Source of the DNA: a virus
DNA: 64,000 nt
Strand: one strand, 5' to 3'
IMG/VR virus record: IMGVR_UViG_3300047510_001118
Span: 214,127 to 278,126 of that record
Made by a program: the position numbers and the translations under genes. The notes under the pieces were generated by a model. The model made no database searches, was not told the DNA's origin, and saw only the letters and a list, made by a program, of their open reading frames with translations. Below, one piece after another: positions 48,197 to 56,570 of this stretch. Numbering within the stretch: the stretch's first letter is position 1; each line of letters opens with the position of its first letter.

Positions 48197-49290
48197 ACAA
48201 GTCTTTCTAAAAGTGTATCTGCTGAAAAGAAATTATCTGTTAAATCTTTAGTCTGTTTACGTAGTTGTGGCAAGAACTTGTCATAGTTATCCATGTATTG
48301 AATAATCTTAGCACAAAGTTCTGGACGATGTGTTTGATATGTTTCAAAGGACTCGGTCCAGGTACTTGGATATTTGAAAGTATCGTAATACATTTCTTTA
48401 TAACTTAGTCGATCCGGCACCATAGGAATAGCATCTACAACAGCACCTTCATAACAACTGATGCCTAATGTTTCTTGTAGATTAGCACTGAACACTAGTT
48501 TTGCTTCACCTAACAAATTATGGTATTCGTTCTTTGTAAGTTGTTGATCCTGACAAACAACAAATTCATATTGTGGTAAGTGTTCTTTTAGATCTCTAAA
48601 GATTTCTACTTGTTTTTCTGGAGCAATGCGATGTGGAAACAGAATTAGATTACGTTTAACCATTCCTTTATATGTGGTTAAAGTATCTTCCATATATTCC
48701 ATAGGCCACCCTGATCGAACAATCTTTGGAATCTTTCCTTGAAGAGCATCTTGAATGTCTTCTTCCAACCAAGGGTTTTCTATCATACTATCATTTAACA
48801 AATTCTTCATAAACATTTCAATATGAAAATTTGTAGCAAAATAATTATAGTTGATAGCATGAAAGAAACTTTTTTCAGCGTGTCTAACCCACGGAGCATC
48901 ACCGATAAGTCGACCTAAGAAGTCTTGAGGATCATAACTACCAGCATGCCAAAGTGCGTGAATTTTTACAGGAATCTGTAATAGTTCACTCATATACTTT
49001 AAGTTTATGATACCAGGATGCCAAGCATCAGTAAAGATGAAGTGATCATTAGGAGCCACTGATCCACCGCAAAACAGCCGGCCCATCTGTTCAACTTGAG
49101 CAGACTTATATATATTGGTGCCGCCAAAATTAAGGAAAGCACCAGGAGTGGTCGCACTAGGAATATCTGTAGGACCAGATATAATTTGAACATTGTGTCC
49201 TCTCTTCCGTAACAGAGTTGGTAGATGTGTCTTCCACTGTGAAGTGTAGCGTGTTTCTACCGACTCTAGATCTACAAGGTAGATCGTCAT
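48193..49290 (-). CDS. GT-B family glycosyltransferase
   Basis: The 365-residue protein has a GT-B-like architecture. The C-terminal domain reads LILFPHRIAPEKQVEIFRDL, then YEFVVCQDQQLTKNEYHNLL and FSANLQETLGISCYEGAVV, with the EX7E-like donor site (QETLGISCYEGA) typical of GT4/group 1 enzymes. It could add a sugar to modified DNA bases, like the glucosyltransferases of T4, or act on host envelope sugars. It lies between a cupin and the QueD-fold gene in the presumed DNA modification cluster. The acceptor is unknown. Confidence 0.85.
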   Translation of the reverse strand: MTIYLVDLESVETRYTSQWKTHLPTLLRKRGHNVQIISGPTDIPSATTPGAFLNFGGTNIYKSAQVEQMGRLFCGGSVAPNDHFIFTDAWHPGIINLKYMSELLQIPVKIHALWHAGSYDPQDFLGRLIGDAPWVRHAEKSFFHAINYNYFATNFHIEMFMKNLLNDSMIENPWLEEDIQDALQGKIPKIVRSGWPMEYMEDTLTTYKGMVKRNLILFPHRIAPEKQVEIFRDLKEHLPQYEFVVCQDQQLTKNEYHNLLGEAKLVFSANLQETLGISCYEGAVVDAIPMVPDRLSYKEMYYDTFKYPSTWTESFETYQTHRPELCAKIIQYMDNYDKFLPQLRKQTKDLTDNFFSADTLLERLV

Positions 49291-49496
49291 TGACGATTAT
49301 TCCTGTAGTTATTTTGGCCTCTCGGCTTCCACTCTTTGCGTTCAAATCTTCTTGGACGCTTACTTGCCTCGTAGGCCTGCCAAATTTTACTTTGGCGGTT
49401 ATACAAATCTGCCGGATTATACGGCAACATTTCAAACCTGCAGAAATCCAACAGGGCGTCGAGATCATCAAAAATCCTAACGACTTCTTGTTTCAT
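49287..49496 (-). CDS. Small basic conserved protein, unknown
   Basis: The 69-residue protein starts MKQEVVRIFDDLDALLDFCR and ends with a very basic Arg/Asn tail (RRFERKEWKPRGQNNYRNNR), suited to nucleic acid binding. AAGGAA precedes the ATG. It overlaps the glycosyltransferase gene by 4 bases. The role is unknown. Confidence 0.6.
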   Translation of the reverse strand: MKQEVVRIFDDLDALLDFCRFEMLPYNPADLYNRQSKIWQAYEASKRPRRFERKEWKPRGQNNYRNNRQ

Positions 49497-49513
49497 CTTT
49501 TTATTTCCTTTAA

Positions 49514-49909
49514 TTAATATTTGATGAACGAACCATTTTCTCCATCTTCGGAGACCTCAATCCAAACCTCACGGCCAGGATACTTCTTGCTAATGATGTC
49601 ATATAAATCGTCTGACATCATTTCGCAACTCTTGTAGTCAAGGCTCAAAACGGAACCTTGACCATTATACAGCGACTCGAGCCATCGTTTGAACTGGATG
49701 AACTCGATGTCCCTGTCATTGTGTTGCACATTGATCCACACCCTGAAATGAAAGATGTGGCGATGAGGATAACCAAGAAACGATACATCATATTCATCTC
49801 CTGTTTTTAATTTTGGATCTTCTAGGGCCGCAGGATATTTGTGAATTCCTTCTTTGCGGAAAGTAACCCAGATCATTTTGTTAGGGCGAACATCTTGTTT
49901 AATGATCAT
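49514..49909 (-). CDS. queD: QueD/PTPS-fold protein lacking the catalytic cysteine
   Basis: The 131-residue protein aligns along its length with 6-carboxytetrahydropterin synthase. H23 (KEGIHKYPA) and H49/H51 (YPHRH) match the three zinc ligands, RDIEFIQFKRW matches the IIDF.ELK segment, and VWIEVSEDGENGSFIKY matches the C-terminal VKET segment. The QueD nucleophile Cys, four residues before the HxH pair, is replaced by Leu (L45 in FLGYPHRH), and the second catalytic His is not evident. It may therefore have a changed reaction or a structural role. Its position next to a DpdA-type gene supports a 7-deazaguanine context. The alignment was made by eye. Confidence 0.7.
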   Translation of the reverse strand: MIIKQDVRPNKMIWVTFRKEGIHKYPAALEDPKLKTGDEYDVSFLGYPHRHIFHFRVWINVQHNDRDIEFIQFKRWLESLYNGQGSVLSLDYKSCEMMSDDLYDIISKKYPGREVWIEVSEDGENGSFIKY

Positions 49910-50424
49910 TTAATAATTTTATCGTTGATATATTGTGACCAGTCTGTGAACTTACTACGATCCATTAGTGTGTGTAGACTGTGGGACCACACACCGGGAT
50001 TAGTTGCCTTAAAATCTTTGTCATCGATTTTAAGCATTGTATTATAATTCCAAAGTTTTATGTAAGGAATTGGAACACGAATCTGCGGAATAAAGTTATT
50101 GTATTCGCAGTAACCGCTTTCATGAAATTCTTCAACTTGATTAATTGGAATATCTAAACTACAAAGAATTCCTTCTTCTAACAAAGGAAAAATCATATTT
50201 TCCCAAGATTTGTGTTCTTCATAATTTTGCGGGTTAAAACTGTGATTAGCGCCAAAGAAAATATGTTTACAAAGTTCGTTGGCGTAGTGCTGTTTAATTT
50301 CAGTATATGATTGTACACCAGTTACAAACAGTGTTTTCAAACCATAGGCGGGCGTGTGTTCTATCTCTTCTCCAACGAAGAAAATAATTTTATCTTGAGA
50401 ACCGTCTTGATAATCTCTTATCAT
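49906..50424 (-). CDS. Conserved phage protein next to the QueD-fold gene, unknown
   Basis: The ATG at 50424 begins one base after the stop of the preceding gene, and no stronger start is seen; a TTG at 50481 would overlap it. The 172-residue protein contains HTPAYGLKTLFVTGVQSYTE, HIFFGANHSFNP and IDDKDFKATNPGVWSHSLH. Its stop overlaps the QueD-fold start (ATGA). Similar genes are found beside this QueD-like gene in marine T4-like phages. No enzymatic motif is clear. Confidence 0.65.
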   Translation of the reverse strand: MIRDYQDGSQDKIIFFVGEEIEHTPAYGLKTLFVTGVQSYTEIKQHYANELCKHIFFGANHSFNPQNYEEHKSWENMIFPLLEEGILCSLDIPINQVEEFHESGYCEYNNFIPQIRVPIPYIKLWNYNTMLKIDDKDFKATNPGVWSHSLHTLMDRSKFTDWSQYINDKIIK

Positions 50425-50425
50425 T

Positions 50426-50674
50426 TTAGTACTTGGTTTTTGATTTTGTACAAAGGAAGGTGCTACCTGATTCTTTTCCAACCATCGTCCACAACCGATA
50501 ATCGGCCGATAGAATACATTCGTTATAGGTTGAAAAACTATCGTCGCTCATTTTCATTAAATTTCCAGTTTCTCGAAATTCTAAGGCTACAACATATTTA
50601 GGTTTAGACCATGCTTGATATGAAACAAACAGAGCACATAGCAAAATTGTTACTAATAGGATTCGAGTTTTCAT
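50426..50674 (-). CDS. Small exported or membrane-anchored protein
   Basis: The 82-residue protein has an N-terminal hydrophobic segment after KTR (ILLVTILLCALFVSYQAWS), which reads as a signal peptide or single membrane anchor. The rest holds two cysteines (ECILSADYRLW and STFLC) that could form a disulfide in the periplasm. It overlaps the dpdA stop by 4 bases. Its role is unknown. Confidence 0.6.
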   Translation of the reverse strand: MKTRILLVTILLCALFVSYQAWSKPKYVVALEFRETGNLMKMSDDSFSTYNECILSADYRLWTMVGKESGSTFLCTKSKTKY

Positions 50675-52233
50675 TCCATGCCTTCTTCAAGTTTATCTAA
50701 ATTTTGAGCCTCTTCATCGGTAAATTCTTCACCGTGTTCTAATTGTACAGTCTCTTCTTCTGTTTCGTCAAAGAATTTGGCAAAGTTAGTGCTGGCATTG
50801 ATTGTTTTCTTACCAGTAGCACCGCGAGTTCCAATAATACTAATCCAAAATTTACTGTATTCAGTTATTATGGCTTCTGCTTCTGCTCTATCGCTGGTAG
50901 CAAAAATAGCCTCAACTATGTCTTTGAAAAACAGTCTATCAAATTTTTCTTGAACCAACATAGCAGGAACAATTCCAGCATCATATTGTCGATTGGCTTC
51001 TTGAACAGCATTAATATGCATCCAAACATTATGTCCCATTTGAATAGCATAACTAAAACTATCCCAACTGGTTTTACCAATTTTTCCAATCTTGTTCATA
51101 TCGGTTGGACCATATATACAGACATCAGATACTTTTAATTCTGCGCTGATTGGACTATCTTCAAAACCTTTGAATCGTCCATCTTGAACACCAACTGCTC
51201 CAAACGGACGATTGTCTTGATAATATTTTTTATCATCTATACTAGGAACCATTCGATACACCCACTTGGTGCGATCTTCAATTTCTGTTTGAATATAAAT
51301 TTGTCCATTGGCAGTTGCTAGGAATGGACTAGCACAGTCAAAACTAATAGTAAAATTAGGATTATGATATTTTCTAACAGCACGTTGGATGTCAGTGAGT
51401 AACGTAGCCCACTCTAATTTACTAGTACCAAGAAAGTGCATCCAGTCATGTACACCAGGTTCTAACAGTCCATCAAATCTTAACGCTACTAATCTACGCA
51501 ATACCAAATGAACATCACACATATTCTGACCACCCATAGCCCAGCCATTAAAATGACGTCCGGGATATTGTTTTGGATCGCAGTATTTTTTCATACGATC
51601 ATACCAATCATCTGCCTCGGCATGATTCTCGCCTTGTAGAACATTAAGAAACTTACAAGAACCAGTTCTATTGTTAATAAACCAATCGTTGTTAATGTAA
51701 GTACCTTGAACGGCTTCCATATAACTGTTAATACCAGTGGCTTCTCTGCCACGAGGACTACGGCAGACCCAGGCAGGAATATCAAGAATCATGCCATAAT
51801 CCATGTAAGCGTCCATCCACTTAAGAACCTGCTCACGTTTCTTTTGTGCTTTAGGACAGTTAGGATTTTTCCAATCTCCTTCCCAAACACCTTTACCAAT
51901 TTGGAAACCGCCCGAATCGCCTAACAGCCAACTGTCAGCACGATTACGATTACGTACCATATCTTCTTTAGGAGAAAATTTATTAGTATCTAAATCTGCG
52001 TGTCCAGCAGAGTATAGGCTCCAATGATATTGAAACTGTCCCTGTTGCGGATTTAACCAATTAAGACTTTCTACACCGTTGGTGAAGTTACTAGGTACTC
52101 TAGCAGGATCCACATACAGTCCTTTGACAGGATCTGGAAAACGTTGTTTTCCTACATAGGTAGCATAAAACCCGCTAAGTGCCGGTAAAAAGATAGCGTA
52201 GTCGTTCTGTGCGGCTGTTAAATTTTTATTCAT
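50671..52233 (-). CDS. dpdA: DpdA-like tRNA-guanine-transglycosylase-family DNA base exchange enzyme
   Basis: The 520-residue protein has TGT-family active-site segments. DSGGFQ at 106-111 is the substrate-binding loop, LDIP has D151, LQGE is at 199-202, WAMGGQN at 231-237, and SFDCASPF holds D299 at the place of the TGT nucleophile aspartate. The CXCXXC zinc site of bacterial TGT is not seen, as is known for phage and bacterial DpdA proteins. DpdA enzymes swap guanine in DNA for a 7-deazaguanine. folE, queE and a QueD-fold gene lie in the same cluster. The C-terminal 60 residues are acidic. DpdA is favoured over tRNA TGT by length and context. Confidence 0.85.
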   Translation of the reverse strand: MNKNLTAAQNDYAIFLPALSGFYATYVGKQRFPDPVKGLYVDPARVPSNFTNGVESLNWLNPQQGQFQYHWSLYSAGHADLDTNKFSPKEDMVRNRNRADSWLLGDSGGFQIGKGVWEGDWKNPNCPKAQKKREQVLKWMDAYMDYGMILDIPAWVCRSPRGREATGINSYMEAVQGTYINNDWFINNRTGSCKFLNVLQGENHAEADDWYDRMKKYCDPKQYPGRHFNGWAMGGQNMCDVHLVLRRLVALRFDGLLEPGVHDWMHFLGTSKLEWATLLTDIQRAVRKYHNPNFTISFDCASPFLATANGQIYIQTEIEDRTKWVYRMVPSIDDKKYYQDNRPFGAVGVQDGRFKGFEDSPISAELKVSDVCIYGPTDMNKIGKIGKTSWDSFSYAIQMGHNVWMHINAVQEANRQYDAGIVPAMLVQEKFDRLFFKDIVEAIFATSDRAEAEAIITEYSKFWISIIGTRGATGKKTINASTNFAKFFDETEEETVQLEHGEEFTDEEAQNLDKLEEGME

Positions 52234-52474
52234 TCAATTTTATCCAAATCTCGTAGTACGGATCATAGACCCATCCCTCTGGCGGCTCGCAAGGATCGAA
52301 CATCCAAGGATGAGTCTGAGGTGTTTTTTCTTGAGGTGTAGGTGCCCATCTTTTAAGATAATCTTTTCTTATTTGATCCTGTCGTGTTTCTGGATATTGA
52401 TGCGCCATAACCCCTTCTACAAGATCATCATAGTTTGTTTCACCAAAAAAGATTTTTTTAAGAAGTTCTTTCAT
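52226..52474 (-). CDS. Conserved small protein before dpdA, unknown
   Basis: The 82-residue protein begins MKELLKKIFFGETNYDDLVE and has a Trp/Pro-rich C-terminus (WMFDPCEPPEGWVYDPYYEI). It overlaps the dpdA start by 8 bases. It is soluble, with no recognised domain. Confidence 0.6.
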   Translation of the reverse strand: MKELLKKIFFGETNYDDLVEGVMAHQYPETRQDQIRKDYLKRWAPTPQEKTPQTHPWMFDPCEPPEGWVYDPYYEIWIKLNE

Positions 52475-52487
52475 TTGGAAATCCCTA

Positions 52488-52856
52488 TCATTTAACTAAG
52501 TGCTGTGCTAATACCATACAACTTATCCATACCCACAACGTGTTAAATCCTACTAGTGTAGGTAACAATTTTTTGTTACTGGCCCATATCAGTGTTAGAG
52601 AAGTTGCCAGTGTAAAAAAATACAACCACCAAAGACTAATACCAAAAATTAAACCTGGAACGATAATAACTGCCTTTGCTAACCAACTGGCAAATTCTAC
52701 TTTATTATAATCAGTCCAATACTCTTTGGTAAACCACATTCCATAACAGTTTTTAATAGCAGGCCATGTGCTGTGGGCATAACTAACTCCAACTAGTACC
52801 GCCCAGGCTAGTGTAGCATATAAAACTTGTTCGATCGTCAATCTATTCTCCCCCAT
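52488..52856 (-). CDS. Multi-pass membrane protein, unknown
   Basis: The 122-residue protein has about four hydrophobic segments (YATLAWAVLVGVSYA, AKAVIIVPGLIFGISLWWL, LATSLTLIWAS and FNTLWVWISCMVLA). The ATG at 52856 overlaps the preceding gene by 19 bases. A TTG at 52841 has a better GGGGGAG site and overlaps the preceding stop as TTGA, so it may be the true start. It is an inner-membrane protein of unknown role. Confidence 0.6.
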   Translation of the reverse strand: MGENRLTIEQVLYATLAWAVLVGVSYAHSTWPAIKNCYGMWFTKEYWTDYNKVEFASWLAKAVIIVPGLIFGISLWWLYFFTLATSLTLIWASNKKLLPTLVGFNTLWVWISCMVLAQHLVK

Positions 52857-53041
52857 TTAATTTTTAACCAAATTCTTTCATGTATATAATAATCGATGCT
52901 TAAAAGAATATGTAATGCTGTGGCAAATCCGGTGGCATTTCCTATGTCACCGGTAAACATATAAGTCCAAAGAATAGTAAACAGCCAGGCAGTAAGCCTG
53001 TATGTTACCATTCTTGTTATAGTTCTTTTTTTAGTTTCCAT
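52838..53041 (-). CDS. DUF2061-type small membrane protein
   Basis: The 67-residue protein has a basic N-terminus, a hydrophobic segment (YRLTAWLFTILWTYMFTG) and a second one ending in SIDYYIHERIWLKIKWGR. The YxxHERxWxxIxWG end is the DUF2061 signature. Its ATG overlaps the gp45 stop (TAATG). Such proteins span the inner membrane twice and have no known role. Confidence 0.75.
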   Translation of the reverse strand: METKKRTITRMVTYRLTAWLFTILWTYMFTGDIGNATGFATALHILLSIDYYIHERIWLKIKWGRID

Positions 53042-53775
53042 TACTTGCTTTGTGCTGGTAAAATGTAATCATAAACAGCAACACCGCTATCAACAGTGAT
53101 CTGCATAGCACCTGCGTCTGCGATCTTCATAGTAATTTCGCCGTCGAGTCCTAAGATGCTCTGTACTTGACTAACTGGCCAAGCCCATGTATGTTTTAGT
53201 TTACCGCCAACATCGTGTTGGAATACAAATGAACCTGCGTGTGTGCTGGCGTCACCAAAGAAAAATACTAGGTTGTTATCTTCTGTACGAACTTGGAATA
53301 CAGTTTCTTCGCTGTGTGCGGCACTTTGTAGTTTAAGTCTTTGAATAGCGGCCACTGTTGGTTTAAATTCAACTTCCCATGAAGCACCTTTAAACTTCAC
53401 TGACTTTAGTTTTTCGCTGATAATTTCACTGCTCATAAAGCGATAATCGTTTTGAAAATCGCCAGCGGCATTTACAAAATGTAAACCAGTTGGCACAGTA
53501 CTGCCATTGCGCTCGGCCTTGACTACATCAACCTTGGCATTTTCTTTATACTCTGGATTCTTCAAGTGAAGATTCAACTTGTCTAAATTAGGCATACCAA
53601 ACGTGCCATCAAATTCTGCTACAGCCTTGTGTGCTTGGGCAGTAACAATTACAGAGCGATCTTCCGCCATAGATTCGATCTGTGTTGAATTTGCGTCACC
53701 GGTAATTTTAACCAACGGCAAGAAGCCTAGGCTATGTGTATGTGCTACGATATCTGTTAGAATGTCTTTAATCAT
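53041..53775 (-). CDS. 45: gp45 sliding clamp
   Basis: The 244-residue protein is close in length to T4 gp45 (228). It shows the two-domain beta-clamp pattern with VKITGDANSTQIESMAEDRS, NLDKLNLHLKNPEY, SVKFKGASWEVEFKPTVAAI and a C-terminal VAVYDYILPAQ. It acts as a trimeric clamp for gp43 and as the mobile enhancer of late transcription with gp55. It has its own sigma70-like promoter and heads the cluster down to dpdA. Confidence 0.9.
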   Translation of the reverse strand: MIKDILTDIVAHTHSLGFLPLVKITGDANSTQIESMAEDRSVIVTAQAHKAVAEFDGTFGMPNLDKLNLHLKNPEYKENAKVDVVKAERNGSTVPTGLHFVNAAGDFQNDYRFMSSEIISEKLKSVKFKGASWEVEFKPTVAAIQRLKLQSAAHSEETVFQVRTEDNNLVFFFGDASTHAGSFVFQHDVGGKLKHTWAWPVSQVQSILGLDGEITMKIADAGAMQITVDSGVAVYDYILPAQSK

Positions 53776-53795
53776 TATAGTTCTCCTTAAGATTG

Positions 53796-53824
53796 ATTAT
53801 ATTTAGGTTTTTGGTCAAAGTCAA
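53796..53824 (-). promoter_or_regulatory. Sigma70 promoter for gp45
   Basis: On the minus strand TTGACT (53824-53819) and TATAAT (53801-53796) are separated by 17 bases, 20 bases before the ATG, which has AAGGAG. The spacer includes CCTAAATA, so late-type recognition is also conceivable. Confidence 0.75.
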
Positions 53825-53828
53825 CCTA

Positions 53829-56498
53829 TTAAAACTCGAATAACTTATTAAAAGTATTCTTTTCTTCAGTTGATTTAATATCCCAACCTAGAACACCTAT
53901 TAAGTTTTCTAATTTATTGTCGATAATGGTATTTTCCATTTCGGCATCATCAAATGGCAATTCCATAAACCATTTGGGTAAACGCAGTTCGTCTACAGGA
54001 TAAGCCACTGAAGTATAACCTAAAGGATTATTTTTAAGTTTACATACAATGACTTTTTGCCCATCGACAATCTGCATTGAATATTTGTCACCGTTCATGC
54101 GTCGAAGTGTATTCCAATTAATGCTGGCACGTACATGACCTGGCATGTTAGTCTTACCAGCCTTTTCTTCTTTACCTTGATACTCGGTAATATTGTTGGC
54201 ACGTTTGGGACTACCTTTCTCCCAACCTGGCCGAGATTTAAATTCGGTTCTAAACGCAGTAATAAAGTCTAAGACCTGCTGTTCTGTTGCGCCTGTTAGA
54301 ACAAGTTCAAGAATGTCGCTTAGAAAGTCTTGAATAAATGCCGGAGTATCAGATCTTTTTAGATCAAGACCCATGGCTTTGATTTTTCCAGGCTTTCCGT
54401 CTATGTCGGCTCGCTTGCCTTCTTTGTCATAGACTAGCACAGCATATCGCTTTTTAGTAATAAACAAGCCTTTAGATCCAACAATCTCACGACCTGCTTT
54501 AATAACTTCACCACGACTTGGCGGACAATGAAACGCCTGTTCCATAAACTTTATAAAGGTACCATTTACTTCATCAGCAATTTGATCATACAATGCGGTA
54601 ATGTTTTCTTTAGTCCAAGGAATAGCACCAGACTCAATATCTTTTTTCAGTGTATTGTACGCTGAAAAATAACAAGAGTCAGTATCACCGTAGATTACTG
54701 CTTTACCTACGTGGTTGTATTCACCTGTGATGATTTCATTTACCTTGCCAGCCATATGTTTAGCAATTTGGCGCCCAACAAGTGTTGTTGACTGACCAAT
54801 ACGCTTGTCGAAAAAACGACAGCCAGGATTAAGAATAGCACCATACAAACTGTTGAGATTAATCTTTTTAACCAACTGTCTTTTATCCCAGTATTCTTCT
54901 TCAATTTTGTTTCCACTGGTAATACACTCCTTTAGTTTGGCCTGCATCTCTTTACGTTCAGCATACCAACGCTTTAACAAGCCGGGAATAATACCTTCTT
55001 TTTCATAAGTGAAAATAGTACCATTGGCTGAAATCATCCAAGGTTGATTACTGTCAAAAATTAGTTTATAGACTTCGGCAGCACTGTGTACAGTATTTTC
55101 ACCATCTTCCCAGTCAATGGTAATTTCTGTGTCACGACGCTGAGCCATTACTGCTTCATATTCTTCAGAACCAAACTTACCTTCCCAACTTGCGGCAAAT
55201 GATTTCTTTTTTAGATTCATTTGTTCATGGATGTATGCTTGTGTGTATACTGGTCGTAGTTGTCCAATGATTGTCTCTGGACCCATGTTCAGCGCACGAA
55301 TAGCACTTGGATACAGTGAGTTAATGTCTAGAGAACCAATCCAGTCTTGAATACCTTCTTTGGGATAGGCAACATACGCACCAGCGGCCTGAGTATCTTC
55401 GCTGTCGTCTCGTTTAGGACGATTAGGAACTTGGAAGCCTCTACGATGTGCTTCATTAATAATAGCCTGTTCTGTAACAGCCACAGCACCCATTGTAGTC
55501 TGTAACAATACAGTATTTTCGTGTGCGATTTTATTAGCAAGATCAATAAACTTTAGTTTATCGTCTAATTTGTTTAACAACGCAACGTCTTGTCTATTAT
55601 ATTCAATAAACTTTTTAAAGTCTTTGTTATATAATTGGTCTAAGGTGCCTTCGTAGACAGTTTTAGTTTCGCCAATCTCTGTTTCACCGATAGCATCTAA
55701 TCGATATGTATGACGTTCTTCATAGGTAAACTTACGATAAAGTTCAAGACTGTCTAAGTGAACTCGACCGATTAGGTCATAAGTTTGAGCAGTCTTGCCG
55801 TACTTTTCATATTCTCTCTTTTTAGGAAATTGCCCCCAAAGACAAAAACGTTTAGTATCTTCTTTACTCAATACCTGTGTTATACGGTTTACAGTATAAG
55901 GAATATCATAACCTTCTGAGTTCCAACCACTTAAAATATCTGCGTCATCGATAAGTTCAAGAAACGTTTCTAGCATATCGGACTCGTTGTCAAATATGTA
56001 AGTGTTTGGAAATTCTTTAACTGCTTCAGTGGCCTGCGCAGTGGTCATGGTCTTAGGAGCCAATGCTAGAGTAATAAGTCTATCTAACCATTTCAGATGT
56101 ACTGAAATAGCAGTGATTGGCATAAACGCATCTTCAGGTGTGGAGTAACCTCTTTCCGGATCAAAGTCTACCTCAATGTCGAAGAAGCAGATGTTTAATT
56201 TAGGTGCGTCTTGATTAAGATAGTTTTCACTGAGATGAACAAAGATAGGATTAATATCTGATTCGTAAAGTTCTTTGCCATTGTTAATAGCCAACTCTTT
56301 ACGAAAGTCTTTACTGTTCTTACAGACTACTCGAGTAAGTGGATCTCCAAATATACTTTGAAATTTACCACGGGGATCTGGATAGTAAAATGTATAGCGT
56401 ACAGGATGTTCTTTATATACCCGTTCGCCTTGGTCGTTTCTTTCAACGACTTTGATGATATCATTCTCTCTATCAAAGAGAGCGTCTACATAACTCAT
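53829..56498 (-). CDS. 43: gp43 DNA polymerase (family B)
   Basis: The start is placed at the ATG at 56498, which has AAGGAG eight bases upstream; ten residues of an upstream in-frame extension are ignored. The 889-residue protein has the 3'-5' exonuclease DIE motif (107-109), the polymerase motif A SLDINSLYPSAI (about 390-400), motif B KKINLNSLYGAI and motif C YGDTDS (about 605). Its C-terminal end reads KNTFNKLFEF and may bind the clamp. Length matches T4 gp43 (898). No intein or intron is seen. Confidence 0.96.
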   Translation of the reverse strand: MSYVDALFDRENDIIKVVERNDQGERVYKEHPVRYTFYYPDPRGKFQSIFGDPLTRVVCKNSKDFRKELAINNGKELYESDINPIFVHLSENYLNQDAPKLNICFFDIEVDFDPERGYSTPEDAFMPITAISVHLKWLDRLITLALAPKTMTTAQATEAVKEFPNTYIFDNESDMLETFLELIDDADILSGWNSEGYDIPYTVNRITQVLSKEDTKRFCLWGQFPKKREYEKYGKTAQTYDLIGRVHLDSLELYRKFTYEERHTYRLDAIGETEIGETKTVYEGTLDQLYNKDFKKFIEYNRQDVALLNKLDDKLKFIDLANKIAHENTVLLQTTMGAVAVTEQAIINEAHRRGFQVPNRPKRDDSEDTQAAGAYVAYPKEGIQDWIGSLDINSLYPSAIRALNMGPETIIGQLRPVYTQAYIHEQMNLKKKSFAASWEGKFGSEEYEAVMAQRRDTEITIDWEDGENTVHSAAEVYKLIFDSNQPWMISANGTIFTYEKEGIIPGLLKRWYAERKEMQAKLKECITSGNKIEEEYWDKRQLVKKINLNSLYGAILNPGCRFFDKRIGQSTTLVGRQIAKHMAGKVNEIITGEYNHVGKAVIYGDTDSCYFSAYNTLKKDIESGAIPWTKENITALYDQIADEVNGTFIKFMEQAFHCPPSRGEVIKAGREIVGSKGLFITKKRYAVLVYDKEGKRADIDGKPGKIKAMGLDLKRSDTPAFIQDFLSDILELVLTGATEQQVLDFITAFRTEFKSRPGWEKGSPKRANNITEYQGKEEKAGKTNMPGHVRASINWNTLRRMNGDKYSMQIVDGQKVIVCKLKNNPLGYTSVAYPVDELRLPKWFMELPFDDAEMENTIIDNKLENLIGVLGWDIKSTEEKNTFNKLFEF

Positions 56499-56570
56499 TT
56501 TTCTCCTTATGCGATTTACGGCTCGCAAACACCAAACGTGCGGCTTATGGCCCGCAAACCTTACTGTATA
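56499..56570 (-). promoter_or_regulatory. gp43 leader with GC-rich hairpin
   Basis: This 72-base leader between a membrane-protein gene and gp43 is much richer in G and C than its surroundings. On the minus strand it can form a 5-bp stem TGCGG/CCGCA with an 8-base loop GCCATAAG, about 45 bases before the ribosome binding site. T4 gp43 represses its own translation through a hairpin with an 8-base loop, so a similar operator is possible. No clear promoter is found. Confidence 0.35.

Noticed and set aside
40000-53000. QueC (7-cyano-7-deazaguanine synthase)
   Set aside because: No SGG.DS ATP-binding motif of the QueC type was seen among the proteins in the cluster or window.
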